DNA of 64,000 nucleotides from Harmonia axyridis (lineage: Eukaryota > Arthropoda > Insecta > Coleoptera > Coccinellidae), in assembly GCF_914767665.1 (NCBI RefSeq), contig NC_059505.1, forward strand, positions 40,111,506 to 40,175,505, written 5' to 3'. The number at the start of each line of letters is the position of its first letter. Within the stretch, counting starts at the first letter, position 1. The position numbers and the translations under genes are program-made. The notes beneath the pieces are model-generated. The model was not told where the DNA came from and did not search any database. It saw nothing but the letters and a program-made list of their open reading frames with translations. Positions 37,101 to 48,690 of this stretch are shown in pieces.

Positions 37101-37760
37101 TAGTACGAAAATCCGCAAAAACCAATGGCCCAATTCCAGCCCGGGGACCGTTAAAGGGGTGCACCCGCAGACAGGCCGTGCCCGAGCAAACTTCGCGCGG
37201 CTCTTGGCAAACAATCTCAAGTATCCCGACGCTCTGCGAACTCGACGAGGCTTTTCATCAACTTTATATTGAACATTCCGTTTTATGCGTTCGCCATAAA
37301 GCCGTGTGTCAACCGGGCTGGTGGAGAGAGGCCGGGGATGACTTGGAGGGATAGTTGTTGGAGGAAGTTCCCCACCCACGACACGTCGTCGAAAGTTGGA
37401 CAAAACTTGGCAATTTCGTCTCATTACCGCTGCTAACGAGAGGTAGAGGGGGAAAGGTATCGAGGGCGGGCGAAGGGGTGCGTGTTTGGCCCGCTTTTAT
37501 TATCGTGTTTTGTTTGGTTCAAGGTTTTGATTACCTTAAAGGGGGGAAATTGATTTACGGCTTTAATTTTTTAACGTTTTGTTTCCATTAGGCAATATCG
37601 ACTGCATATTACATGGTAAGACATCGAATATGTTACGTTGATAAGGTAAACAAGGAAAGTTATAATTTAATCAGGTAAAAGTAGAAGCCAACGACCAAGA
37701 AATAGATAAAAAAAGAACTTAGACTTTATATCTGCCATATCATTTTGCATTAGATTGGTC
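37101..37760. other. GC-rich island, no gene
   Basis: 37110-37490 is GC-rich and shows long frames on both strands with no family resemblance. The remainder is AT-rich. Confidence 0.3.
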
Positions 37761-38349
37761 CATAGAGTAATAAACATAGATAGAGGGAGTATACGTAATT
37801 TTTACACGTTCCCAACATGGTTAGATTACGTTGTCGGATTGTGATATATTTTCAAATCCACAATTTTGCTATATCATTATGAATGTATATTATATTGAAT
37901 GGAATATATTTATTTGAGTGATTTCCGATAAAATATGCAAATTTGAATATTTGGAATCCGAAATGTTTCCTAATTGTCGAATTTATAATAAGCAGAATAT
38001 TCATTATTTTCTGTATCTACCTGCTGAAATTAAAGGTTTGGCAACTTTTGCTCTCCTAGTGTTATCGGTTGTTTCACGTCGTTTGGCGCGCTTGAAGTTT
38101 GTTTTCCGCATTTCTGATATATTTAGGTACTAATTTCAAAATATTTTGTGCTGATATGAAACGTTGATTCACTATGGGACATAAGAAGTGCGTTATTTCT
38201 AGAGAAACTCGCGAATTGAGTGAAATATCGTATCACTGATATGTTTTCATTACCGCGCTCTTCATGTCAAATGTCGTAGTTCATGTTGGAGACAAAATTT
38301 GCTTACCGAAAATGACATATGATCCCTCTATCTATGTTTAATTTCTGAG
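37761..38349 (+). mobile_element. THAP-like TIR element, copy 5
   Basis: Starts CATAGAGTAATAAACATAGA. The right end is worn (CTATGTTTAATTTCTGAG). In the mini-frame the second cysteine codon of CxxC is changed (MGHKKCVISRE). No target duplication is evident. Confidence 0.8.
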
Positions 38350-39364
38350 ATCGAAATTGATTGACTAAGATCATAGAAAAATATTTAAATCAGATATCAA
38401 TTTGACAAATGCGACTTCTGAATATCTCGGCAAGATATTCACATTATTTAACTTTTCTTCAGTTTTAGAATATGAAAAAAGAATCCCGTACAACTTAGTT
38501 TTGAAATAATAAGTCATGTGACATTCGCATTTCGCATAGAAATTTATTAACAATGATAATCATAGAAAAACATATTTAAATTGTATGTCAGATGTCAGTT
38601 TGACGTTTATCATAGAAATCGTGTGAGAACATAAAAATTAAAACCACGTCTTTTGAAAATCTCATAATAATGTTTATTCATTACGAAATACAAAAAAATA
38701 ATAAACTCAAAAGATTATCACATTATTTAACTTTTTCTTCAGTTTTCAAACACGACAAGAATCCCGTACAACTTTGTTTCGAAACAAGAACCTATATATC
38801 ACCTGACGTTCGTATTGAAGGCACCCGAAAAACTTCAGATACATCGTTTCGAACGGAAATATTCCCCGTGAGACGTCTAGAATTTATTATCTGCTATTCC
38901 GACTAATGACATTGTCAACAAACTTCGCGTTGAAGTAGGTTATGTAATCTCGCCGTTCGCCGCGAACTGTTTTCCGAGAAAAAAATCGACGGAGAGGGGG
39001 GGACTAGCTGCGCTTAGGTTGGAAAACGACGCGGTTGAAAATAGACAGCGGGCCTGATGACGAAAAATACGTAGTTTCAATTTTTGGGAACAAGGCTGTT
39101 GGTGGTTGGTAGTTGTCGAGTTCTGGGAAGAATAGGCAGGTAGATCGGTGGGTTTTTCAGGTAAAAAGAGAGTGTGGAGTTGAGGGTCGGTTTAGGGTTG
39201 AGGTTTGTCAATTGGGGATTCGACTCGATTATGGTTGGTACAACTTGTAAAAGTGTGAAGCTATTGATCTGGGTGTCATCCATTCGTTATGGGTTCTATT
39301 CATGTCTATTGATATGATTTATTAATAACAAAAAAGTATGCTTAGAAACAAACGTGAATATACT
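38350..39364. other. No recognisable gene
   Basis: Contains a diverged direct repeat of ~120 bp (about 38440-38530 and 38720-38800, sharing ttatttaactttttcttcag and cccgtacaactttg). No coding content was recognised. Confidence 0.35.
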
Positions 39365-39498
39365 TGTTAGTTCATTTCACATCGATGACACTTATGATCT
39401 AGTATAAATTTTCTTCTATTACTCATTTCACATCGATGACACTTATGATCTAGTATAGATTTTCTTCTACTACTCAATTCACATGGATAATCTTAAGA
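39365..39498 (-). repeat. 51-bp minisatellite, cluster 5 (inverted), left part
   Basis: Two to three units in the opposite orientation (TTTCACATCGATGACACTTA). The array is interrupted by the mariner copy that starts at 39499 and resumes after it. Confidence 0.75.
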
Positions 39499-40764
39499 AG
39501 CCAATTGAAAAGTCCCCGTTCTACCATAGTAAAACAAATTTTTTTGACAAAATTCGATTTTATTATTCAACATAGTTGCCTTCGAAGGGGATACTGTGAT
39601 TATAGCGATCTTCCAACTTTTCGTTCCCATTTTTGTTATACGATTTGTCTTTCGTTTCAAAATAGACGTCAGTTTCGGCGATAACTTCTTCATCGGCGCT
39701 AAATTTCTTTCCAGCGAGCATTCTCTTGAGGTCTGACAACAGGAAAAAGTCGCTGGGGCCAGATCTGGCGAATACGGTGGATGCAGAAGCAATTCGAAGC
39801 CCAATTCATGCAATTTCGCCATTGTTTTCATTGATTTGGGACACGGCGCATTGTCTTGATGAAACAGCTCCTTTTTTTCTTCAAATGGGGCTGTTTTTTT
39901 TAACGATTTCATCCTTTAAACGATCCAATAACGCTATAATATAATCGCTGTTGATGGTCTGGCCCTTTTGGAGATAATCAATGAATATTATACTTTGCGC
40001 ATCCCAGAATACTGATGCTATAACCTTGCCAGCTAACTGTTGTGTTTTTCCTCGCTTTGGATTCGGTTCATCGTGTGCAGTTCACTCATCTGACTGTCTA
40101 TTGGACTCCGGAGTGAAATGATTGAGCCATGTTTCATACATTGTCACATATGGACGCAAAAATTCAGGTTTATTGCACTCAAACAGCTTCAAACGCTGCT
40201 CAGAATCATTAACACGTTGTTGCTTCTGATCGATTGTGAGCTCGCGCGGCACCCATTTTGCACACAGCTTTCTCATGTACAAATATTCGTGAATGATAAG
40301 ATGTACACCTTCAGATGATATCTTCACAATGTCTGCCATCTCGATCAACTTCACTTTACGGTCATTCAAAATTATTTGTGAACTTTTTTGATTTTTTCGT
40401 CGGTGACAGCCTCTTTTGGGCGTCCACTGCGTTCGCCGTCTTCGGTGCTTATTTCACCACGTTCAAACTTAGTATGCCAAACAATGATGGTTGATTTTTC
40501 TGGTGCAGACCCCGGAAACTCTTCATCAATCCAAAAATTTGCTTCAACTGTATTTTTTACTCTCAAAAAGCAATAATTTATCAGCACACGCAATTCTTTT
40601 TTTCAAATAACTAAAGTCGCTATACTCACAACGCAATATCTCACAAACTAATGGTCGGACTGCTGTCAAATTTTGACACGTGTCGTTTGAAAGTTGGTAC
40701 TAACTAAAAATCATATGGATTCACCCCCATCTGGGCATCAGACCGGGGACTTTTCAATTTGCCT
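39499..40764 (-). mobile_element. Near full-length mariner, broken transposase
   Basis: About 1.27 kb with both terminal repeats. On the - strand the transposase reads from 40593 (VEANFWIDEEFPGSAPEK) through 40369-40082 (TMYETWLNHFTPESNRQ, where the first catalytic Asp of TMDETW has become Tyr) to 39912-39493 (FHQDNAPCPKSMKTM, HPPYSPDLAPA). Frames are split by frameshifts. It sits inside a minisatellite array. Confidence 0.92.
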
Positions 40765-40890
40765 GATATCTCACATCGAGAACATTTAGGGTGTTGTACA
40801 GATTTTTTTGTACTATTTATTTCACATCGATGACACTTATGGTCTGTATACGTATTTTCTTCTAATACTTTCTTTTTGCTTCAATGGTCT
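40765..40890 (-). repeat. 51-bp minisatellite, cluster 5, right part
   Basis: Continuation of the inverted minisatellite after the mariner insertion, with one good unit (TTTCACATCGATGACACTTA) and two damaged ones. Confidence 0.65.
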
Positions 40891-41663
40891 TGTACGAATT
40901 TTCTTCGGCTTCTTTTTTCGATATCATTGGCTACTCAATATATTGTTGAGACTGAAAATAAACATTTGTTGAAAAACGCAATTGGATTCCATTGAAATTA
41001 AATTCGTGATAATACCAGTCTTTCATTTTTTCAATATCCAGAATAATTTCTACATAACCCTCATATCCTATCTCTAAACCGACATTATTTCACTCTCTCT
41101 AAGTGTACGGTTTCGTGACAAGACACTGTTACAACCAACCCTGGGGCGTTCCGTGTTTAAAAGTCGCCTTTCATCTAGCGCGCCACCATCGTCCGATTGA
41201 CCTTTTCTCACTGTTACGAAAGGAAAGGAGCAACATCGTCGTTCCCAGAAGAAAGAAAAAAAAACACGTTCTATGGAAGAAATCTATGGTTGATTGATAG
41301 CGGTAATATAAGGAGCGGACCGATGAATAAATTAGAGTTGGCGCTGAAAGCAGAGAACGATCTGGGATTATCACAGAAGGAGGATTGAAGAGAATGTTGT
41401 AAATTGAGAGATGGGAATTTGTCGTATCGAGAATAAATTGTGGAAGTCGGACAGAAAATGATGTAGTTTACATTGTTGTATTTTAGAAAACTACACATTT
41501 TTTAGAGCTAGTATGGTACAAAACAATAACAAAACGTCACAGTAATAACATCCATAGAGAGATTAAATGGTTTCCTTTCTCTTGGACGAGTTAATTGAAA
41601 ATTTTACCTATTCAAAGGCGAGGAAAGAACATTCTCAGTATTCATTTTGCAACTAGGTAACAG
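40891..41663. other. No recognisable gene
   Basis: No gene, TIR or tandem repeat could be supported in this stretch. Confidence 0.35.
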
Positions 41664-42928
41664 GCCAATTGAAAAGTCCCGGTCTACCATAGTAAAACAC
41701 TTTTTTTGCCAAAATTCGATTTTATTATTCAACATAGTTGCCTTCGAAGGCGATACAGCGATTATAGCGATCTTCCAACTTTTCGATATCATTTTTGTAG
41801 CACGATTTATCTTTCGCGTCAAAATAGGCCTCAGTTTCGGCGATAAGTTCTTCATTGGCGCTAAATTTTTTTCCAGCGAGTATTCTTTTGAGGTCTGAGA
41901 ACCGGAAAAAGTCGCTGGGGGGCAGATCTGGCGAATACGGTGGATGCAGAAGCAATTCGAAGCCCAATTCATGCAATTTCGCCATTGTTTTCATTGAGTT
42001 GTGGCACGGCGCATTGTCTTGATGAAACAGCACCTTTTTTTCTTCAAATGGGGCTGTTTTTTAACGATTTCATCCTTTGAACGATCCGATAAAGTTATAT
42101 AATATTTGCTATTGATGGTCTGGCCCTTTCGGAGGTAATCAATGATTATTATACCTTGCGCATCTTAGAATACTAATGCCATAACCTTGCCAGCTGACTG
42201 TTGTGTTTTTCCTCGCTTTGGATTCGGTTCATCGTGTGCAGTCCACTCAGCTGACTGCCGATTGGACTCCGGAGTGAAAGGATGGAGCCATGTTTCATCC
42301 ATTGTCACATATCGACGCAAAAATTCAGGTTTATTGCACTTAAACAGCTTCAAACACCGCTCAGAATCATTAACACGTTGTTGCTTTAGCTCGATTGTGA
42401 GCTCTCGCGGCACCCATTTTGCACACAGCTTTCTCATGTACAAATATTCGTGAATGATATGATGTACACGTTCAGATGATATCTTCACAATGTATGATAT
42501 CTCGATCAACTTCACTTTAGGGTCATTCAAAATTATTTTATGAACTTTTTCGATTTTTTCGTCGGTGACAGCCTCTTTTGGGTGTCCACTGCGTTCGCCG
42601 ACTTCGGTGCTCATTTCACCACGTTTAAACTTAGCATACCATTCAATGATAGTTGATTTTCCTGGTGCAGACCCCGGAAACTTTCATCAAGCCAAGATTT
42701 TGCTTCAACTGTATTTTTTCCCTTCAAAAGGAATATTTTATCAGCACACGAAATTCTTTTTTTTCCATCTTTTTTTAAATAAAAAAAGCAATATCTCACA
42801 AACTAATGGTCGGACTGCTGTAAAATTCTGACACGTATCGTTTGAAGGTTGGTACTAACTGAAAATCATATGGATTTAATACTAGCACCGCCATCTGTGC
42901 ATCTGACCGGGGACTTTCCAATTGGCCT
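41664..42928 (-). mobile_element. Near full-length mariner, broken transposase
   Basis: Both terminal repeats, ~1.26 kb, TA at the right flank. - strand frames: 42614-42165 (MSTEVGERSGHPKEAVTDEK, TMDETWLHPFTPESNRQSAE) and 42033-41725 (FHQDNAPCHNSMKTMAKLHE, HPPYSPDLPPSDF, ending RCIAFEGNYVE). Frameshifts and a stop separate the pieces. It keeps all three catalytic aspartates and is the best preserved copy of the group in the window together with 53693. Confidence 0.92.
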
Positions 42929-43696
42929 AATAAAGCCGAAAAATCAGTAAAATTGAATTATAAATGAAATCGCGACGTTGCCACATATAATCAAAAATCG
43001 GTAGATCTAACGAAAAATCTCAACGGCACAACTAAGCAATACCGCAACCGGTTTAAACTCTTCGAATTTCCCAAACGCCGCCCCTCTCTCGCGGCGTCTC
43101 GACGACGTGCGTCGTCGTCGTCCCGCACGTAATGATAATAATTGTTGATTCCGCTTTGGGAAAAGTTGCGAAAGTTAGATGAGTTTGTTATTTTACGTCG
43201 TCGAGGGGGCGGGGTGGCGCGCGCGGAGGGGTGGAAATTGAGTTTTGGGTCGCGAGACCGCAAAACGCGGGCCGACGGAATTGCCGGTGAAAGTTTCGGA
43301 TTGGCACCGTCGTGTGGGGCCACCTTTATTGTCGGCGCGGTGGCGAAGTGGCGCTACTGGAGGGAATTGCCACTTTGGGGGATGATTTGTGGGCTTTGTC
43401 GAGGACGCGTTCGGCGCGCGATAGAAGGGATTAGGGGAGGGGATTAGCCCTAACACAAATTGTTGTTTAGGATATTCGGATATTAAAAGGCTATCTGACG
43501 GATTTGTGAATTCCTCGCAAATGATTCGGTGATGTTTGTTAAAGTGGGTATTTTCATTTTGCAAACGTGGCGTTGAATACGTCATCGATGACGTCATTGA
43601 CGACATGTTGGGGGAAACTTTGCTGATGACTAAACACTTACAAACCAATAATCTTCATGATAGAAAACGTTTGAAACAATCAGTGAAAGCATGTAC
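42929..43696. other. GC-rich island, no gene
   Basis: 43000-43440 is among the most CpG-rich DNA in the window (gacgacgtgcgtcgtcgtcg near 43100). Frames on both strands are open over ~300 bp but lack any known motif. Confidence 0.35.
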
Positions 43697-44175
43697 ATAG
43701 GCGTACAACTTTGCTTCCGCCGTTTTTTCCAGAAATTCGGGGTTTTCTAGTAAAAAACTGGTTATACTTTTATCATTCAAAGTATTGTCCATCGCTGACC
43801 ACTATCACTATCAACAATGATATCTGGATATATATCGAGATAATCGACAGCATTTTCTAAAGGCATTTCATTCGATAACCTGGTCTTTTTCGGGTTGAGT
43901 ACTCTTTTGATATGTACAAATTTATTTAAAATGATAGTTTACAATGTTGAAAGCTATTCAAGTTCTACATAGGCTACAACTTTGCTTCCGCCGTTTTTTT
44001 TCCGAAATTCGAGTTTTATTGTGAAAAAACTACTTGGCCTCACAATAGGTATTTGAGAGCATTTGCTGAGCCTCAGCCGCAGATTTCGTTGTATTAAAGC
44101 ATAAAATCAAAACCTTCTGTTAATGACGAGAATTTGGCTCGTAAGCTGACATTTTCAATCGAGGGTAACTATATT
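43697..44175 (-). mobile_element. Mariner fragments (second family)
   Basis: Two copies of a terminal-type sequence (ACAACTTTGCTTCCGCCGTT) at 43704 and 43978, the same end as at 60633. 44175-44040 on the - strand encodes the start MSAYEPNSRH and later AAEAQQML, matching the beginning of the transposase relic at 60808. The rest of the element is lost. Confidence 0.65.
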
Positions 44176-44189
44176 TCGATGGCGTTATG

Positions 44190-44600
44190 TTTACAAATAC
44201 CTAAGCACTTTTTTTCTCAGAAACTCGACTTTATTCGTTAAGAGTGATACATACACACCAACGCTCCTCTAACTTTTCAATACCTCTTCTGTAAAAAGAT
44301 TGGTCTTTGCTTTCGAAATATGCTTCAACCTCGGTAATACCTACTTCATTAGAGCCAATTTCCTTTTCCTGGAGCATTCTTCTTTGGTCTGTAATCACTG
44401 GGGACTAGATCTGGAAAATAAGCTGGCTGGTCATGCATTTGGAAGCGCAATTCGATCAATTTGACCAAAGTGTGATCTTCAATATCTCTATCCTGACTCA
44501 ACTTGATCACGCATCTTTTAACGCTTGGTAGTAACGAGAAAAAAGTATTACGCAACTAGCGTTGCCATCTATATGCCAAACCCGGTACTTATAGGGTGAC
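44190..44600 (-). mobile_element. Mariner fragment, carboxyl-terminal transposase part
   Basis: - strand reads QPAYFPDLVPSDY (the DLxPSD motif), then after a frameshift KEIGSNEVGITEVEAYFESK and YRRGIEKLEER, the usual mariner carboxyl end. The fragment lacks the amino-terminal two thirds. Its distal end (cggtacttatagggtg) may be a terminal repeat. It differs clearly in sequence from the six better mariner copies here. Confidence 0.7.
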
Positions 44601-45563
44601 GTATTACCTATTCTTCAAACTGTTCCAAATCTCCGTCATTCAAAACGAACGAAAAAACAAAACCACCCACTAACTCCGACAAGAAAACACCCCCTCGACA
44701 TTCCTGCCAACTTTTCCACCCTCACCATCCCCTCGGACGGACCCTTGTGCGGACAACAAAGAGATCGCGCAAAAAGCCGCCATTCTCTTTGAAGCGCCGA
44801 CACCCCAGTCTCACCCCTCCCAACCGAAAAGGGAGAGGGGTGGGGGGTGAGTCCATCGATTCAATTAAAAAAGTGTACCGGCAGAATCCGGAAAAGTTAC
44901 GACTGTGCGCCTGCATGAATTATCTCCGATTTTTCCCGCGCAGTCCCGATCGTAAATTTAAAAACTTTCCCAACTTCACGCTAGGACGGACAATAACAGG
45001 GGCGCAGGGAGAGGGTGGGCAGAAGGGGTGGTTGTGTAGATGGCGGGGAAACGAATGCGCTTATTAAACGATATTAAAAGTAAACAGAACAACTACTAGC
45101 GGAAGTTTTGGTGTATTAACGGTGTAAAGAGATTGGGAGATAGAGAGAGAGAGAATGAGAGGGAGAAGGTAAGAATCGGAAAAATCCCGAGGGGTGGGGG
45201 TTGGTATGAATGAGGGAAATGTACGACGCGGGGTCTTGTCGGAAGTTTGGGGAAAAGTATCCGGTGGCGGGAAAGTTTTGCTTGTTTATGTGTGCGGAAA
45301 ACTAGGGGGTTATACGGTAGGTATCAGGGTTTTGAGACGTTTATCATTTTCGTCTCACGGGTCTAGAACCGAAATAGTTGTTAGAATCGGTACCTAAGTA
45401 TATAAACGTTGGTAACTAAACGACACTTGAGGGTTTTCCAATGAAAGTTTTTATTATTTTTATTTATTTCAATATAAAACTGTAATTCAAAGTTTGTTAA
45501 CACAGAGTACAGCTATTAATTAAACTTTTTGATTTCTCGTATATTTTTCTTCAACTGTTTCTT
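44601..45563. other. GC-rich and purine-rich DNA, no gene
   Basis: 44640-45060 is GC-rich, and 45130-45170 is a GA-rich simple repeat (gagagagagagaatgagagg type). No supported gene. Confidence 0.3.
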
Positions 45564-45740
45564 AAGGTACGTTTTCTTCGGGCAGTTTCCGTCGACCGCC
45601 GCGTTTGGACGACTTCATCTAACCAATCGCAATTCTAGCAATGGCTTATATAGGCGGAGCTACACGATCTAACCAATCGCAATTCTAACAGATACGCCCA
45701 GTCGACGGTCGACGTCAACTTTCCTAGGAAAACGTACCTT
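45564..45740. mobile_element. Short TIR element (MITE), ~177 bp
   Basis: Ends are inverted: AAGGTACGTTTTC at left and GAAAACGTACCTT at right, with further pairing (GTCGACCG / CGGTCGAC) inside. The middle contains a direct repeat, ATCTAACCAATCGCAATTCT, twice 56 bp apart. No coding content. Confidence 0.7.
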
Positions 45741-46204
45741 TACACTTATAGTATCTTGGTTTTTTTTCCAAAGCGGTTGAGTAACTCAAACTTTGAACTT
45801 TAAAACAGAATATGTTGGATGTTTTGACCCCCTTGTTATCCTGAATATGAAGTCACGGTACAGATGATTGGCATTCCTTTTACCTTATTCGTGGCCAGCA
45901 GAATTCTTCTTTGGATGTAGAGGTATCTTAAAGATCAACTTACATTTTGATATTGAGAAAAGAGAAGATATTTTAAGGGAAATCAATAGATCTTTATTTC
46001 ATTGTGAAGAGGAAGGTATGTCATTATCGATGGAAAACAAAATTAGCCAATGGCCTGCACGGCTAAGGTTGCAACATCATATTCCTTTCATGAAATTTTC
46101 TATTACCAATTCGCACATTTGCGACTGTATTTCCTCAATAACGTAAAAAATAAGACGTTGCTGGTGATCGACCGAATTGAGTTCTTATTTCAACTGAACT
46201 TTAA
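45741..46204. other. No recognisable gene
   Basis: A 92-codon frame at 45868-46146 has no family features. Nothing else is seen. Confidence 0.3.
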
Positions 46205-47033
46205 GGCCCAGTTTCACCAAATGCTTTAATCTTGACTTAGCTCTTAAGTGAGGCCTTAGATCACGATTAATGTAATGTAGCGTTTCACCACACTCCAAAG
46301 CGCCATTTAATCGACCAATCGCGATTTAGCACTAATCGGCCATTTTTGGAGGATTATAACCTTTCAAGCTGAGATTAATAATTATTTGGAACTCTTGTCT
46401 ATGTAATTATTTTTCCGCAAATTTCCAATTTTTGGGTCAATTTCATCGAAATATGACTATATGTATAGGCTCAATATTTCCCATTCAAAATACACGTAAA
46501 CTTTGTTTTTGTGTTTTATGAAATTTATTGCAAAGAATAATTTATTGATATGTTTGATTGAAATATTATTTAAGAAGCAGTTAAACTTGTTAATAAAAAT
46601 AAATAAGTTAATAAAATTACTTATATAGTTTTTTTTTCCAGACTGTGTGGTTTTGTGAAATGGGATAATTTCTTTTTAACTTCTGCAAGTTTCCGACATT
46701 TCGAAGCACATCACTCGACATTTTCGGCAAAAATTAACTTTGTTTTTTGTTTACAAGATGACAAATGATTTGAAATGTTATGAGTTATGAATGAATGACA
46801 CCTGACACCTAGCGCCAATGGTGGTCATCACTGCTTATACGATACAGAAAACTATATAACTGTTTGTTCACAACGTTGCCAAATGGTTTGACTATTTAAT
46901 CGCGATTTGGTTAATCGCGATCATCTTCGGACGGGTTGATGCATGGTGAAACAGAAAACACTGTTAAGCCTGCTTTAGTAACAAGCGGAGTTTAATCAAT
47001 CTGGGATCAAGTGCTGTTTGGTGAAACTGGGCC
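46205..47033. mobile_element. Harbinger-like non-autonomous element with TAA duplication
   Basis: Begins GGCCCAGTTTCACCAAA and ends with its inverse TTTGGTGAAACTGGGCC. TAA lies directly on both sides. A 3-bp TWA target duplication and this style of TIR are typical of PIF/Harbinger MITEs. The 829-bp body has no transposase frame. Confidence 0.8.
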
Positions 47034-48690
47034 TAAGAGCCTTAAGACATAAGATCGACGATGAATCGACAGCCCCACGGGCTATAACAACTTTCTCAGT
47101 TGATCTTGAACGCAACACACGGTTTCGATCCTTCACATCTCTAAGTTGTCCCAATAACTAAAATGTTTCCACCACATTTTTACCAACCGAGAAGGTGCAA
47201 TCTGCGACTGCAAAATTCTCACCATTTGTGCAGTTAATTTGATCAATTTCAATGCGTTGTTAAATGACGTTATCCTTTTACTTTTAATTATGGCCTAGTT
47301 TTTACTTGTTAAATGTGAAAATTTGGCCTAGTTTTTACTTATTGAATGTGAAACGATAACAGTTGCCGGATAGTGTGATATTTAAAATTCTTCTTGAAAA
47401 CCCCTTCACTAAGAGGGATTTGCAAGTTTATGAGCGCTCGTCTCCGGAACGATCTATCATTTTGTCACAATGCCTGTCATTTTAGAATTTTGAACCGGAA
47501 ATGGTCTCAAACGAGGCTCGCTGATGACTCATTCCTCAATTCCATCCGACCGATCTGACGTATACACGATAACGAATTCTTTTCAAATTCGTCTCAATAT
47601 TCACAAATGAGCACTGATTTTGATTAAACAATTTATCTACATTTCTAAACGTTGCTGGGGCGTATATCTTTCCATGATCCAATATCATAACCTACTGAAT
47701 ACAAATGATATAAAAAATGTCAGAAGATAATACACACTGTTATAAATATTTCAAATTTTATCATTTCTATGTGTAGTCCAAGAAAGGATTGACTTGGTGT
47801 CAGGAGTTTTTACGAGCTCGTTTATTCATTCAACTTTTGTAAACCACAAATCTGTGGTTATATATTATGAAATGTAAATTATTATGATGTCATTGTAATC
47901 GACACTGGGAGTTCTAATTATACGATCCTTCTGAAGTTAGTCATGAATATTCGATTGATTATTTTACGTCTACAAAATAATTTTCAACTTGATACTATCT
48001 GTTGTTAGGAATTTATTTTTCGATAATCCGCTTGAATTTTTTTTGGTTTTCACACCGCCATCAATGAAATTTTGCAAGATGCTTTAGACTGTTACTCTAC
48101 TACTTAATTCATCTTTATCGAATTGGTAGTTTTGAAATAATTCAAACTTGAATTTATTTATCAAATGCGTAGCTGAACTAAAAACGTTACAAAAAGTCTG
48201 TTTTCGATAATCGTAAGCTTTCTAGGAAACAAATTCCTCAATGATTATAATAACGAATGAAAATTCAGGAATAACATCGACTGTCCTGTACATTTACCTC
48301 TTTGCCATATTTGTTTCAAGATAGCAAACATTCGAGGCGACTCACTCCATAAAAATATCATTATCATCCAAATTGAAACGAAAAAAATTCCACGACGATC
48401 TAGCCTCCACCCAAAATGAGCGAGTCACAAGTGCTTGTGACAAATCAACTCGAAAAACATTATCGGTGAGCTGTCGTAAATCAGCGTATTCAAATTCCAC
48501 TTCTAAAGCCCGAACGGAACGCTTCATTGTCATAAAACCCCGACTACAAGCCTGTTTACCGTTATTTCCCAGAATAAACAACTTAGTCAGGGGGGTAGAA
48601 AACCTAAGGGCAGATGTCCGAGGCCTTATCTCTCAACCTTTCTCGCATTTTTGTCGATTTCAGATGGTCAATGTGTTTGTTCAGGCCCGT
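47034..48690. other. No recognisable gene
   Basis: AT-rich. A ~33-bp direct repeat (GGCCTAGTTTTTACTT, then aaatgtgaaa) occurs twice at about 47292 and 47325. A frame at 48373-48768 overlaps the start of the tandem array and has no domain. Confidence 0.3.

Noticed and set aside
36942..37424. 160-codon - strand frame with a repeated HIDDTYG-like peptide
   Set aside because: The repeat peptide is the 51-bp minisatellite read in a lucky frame; the remainder is GC-rich island sequence.
30990..40890. CRISPR array
   Set aside because: Regular repeats without unique spacers of constant length, in an animal genome; it is a degenerate minisatellite.
43142..43648. Overlapping long frames on both strands
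   Set aside because: CpG-rich composition removes stop codons on both strands; no recognisable motif on either.
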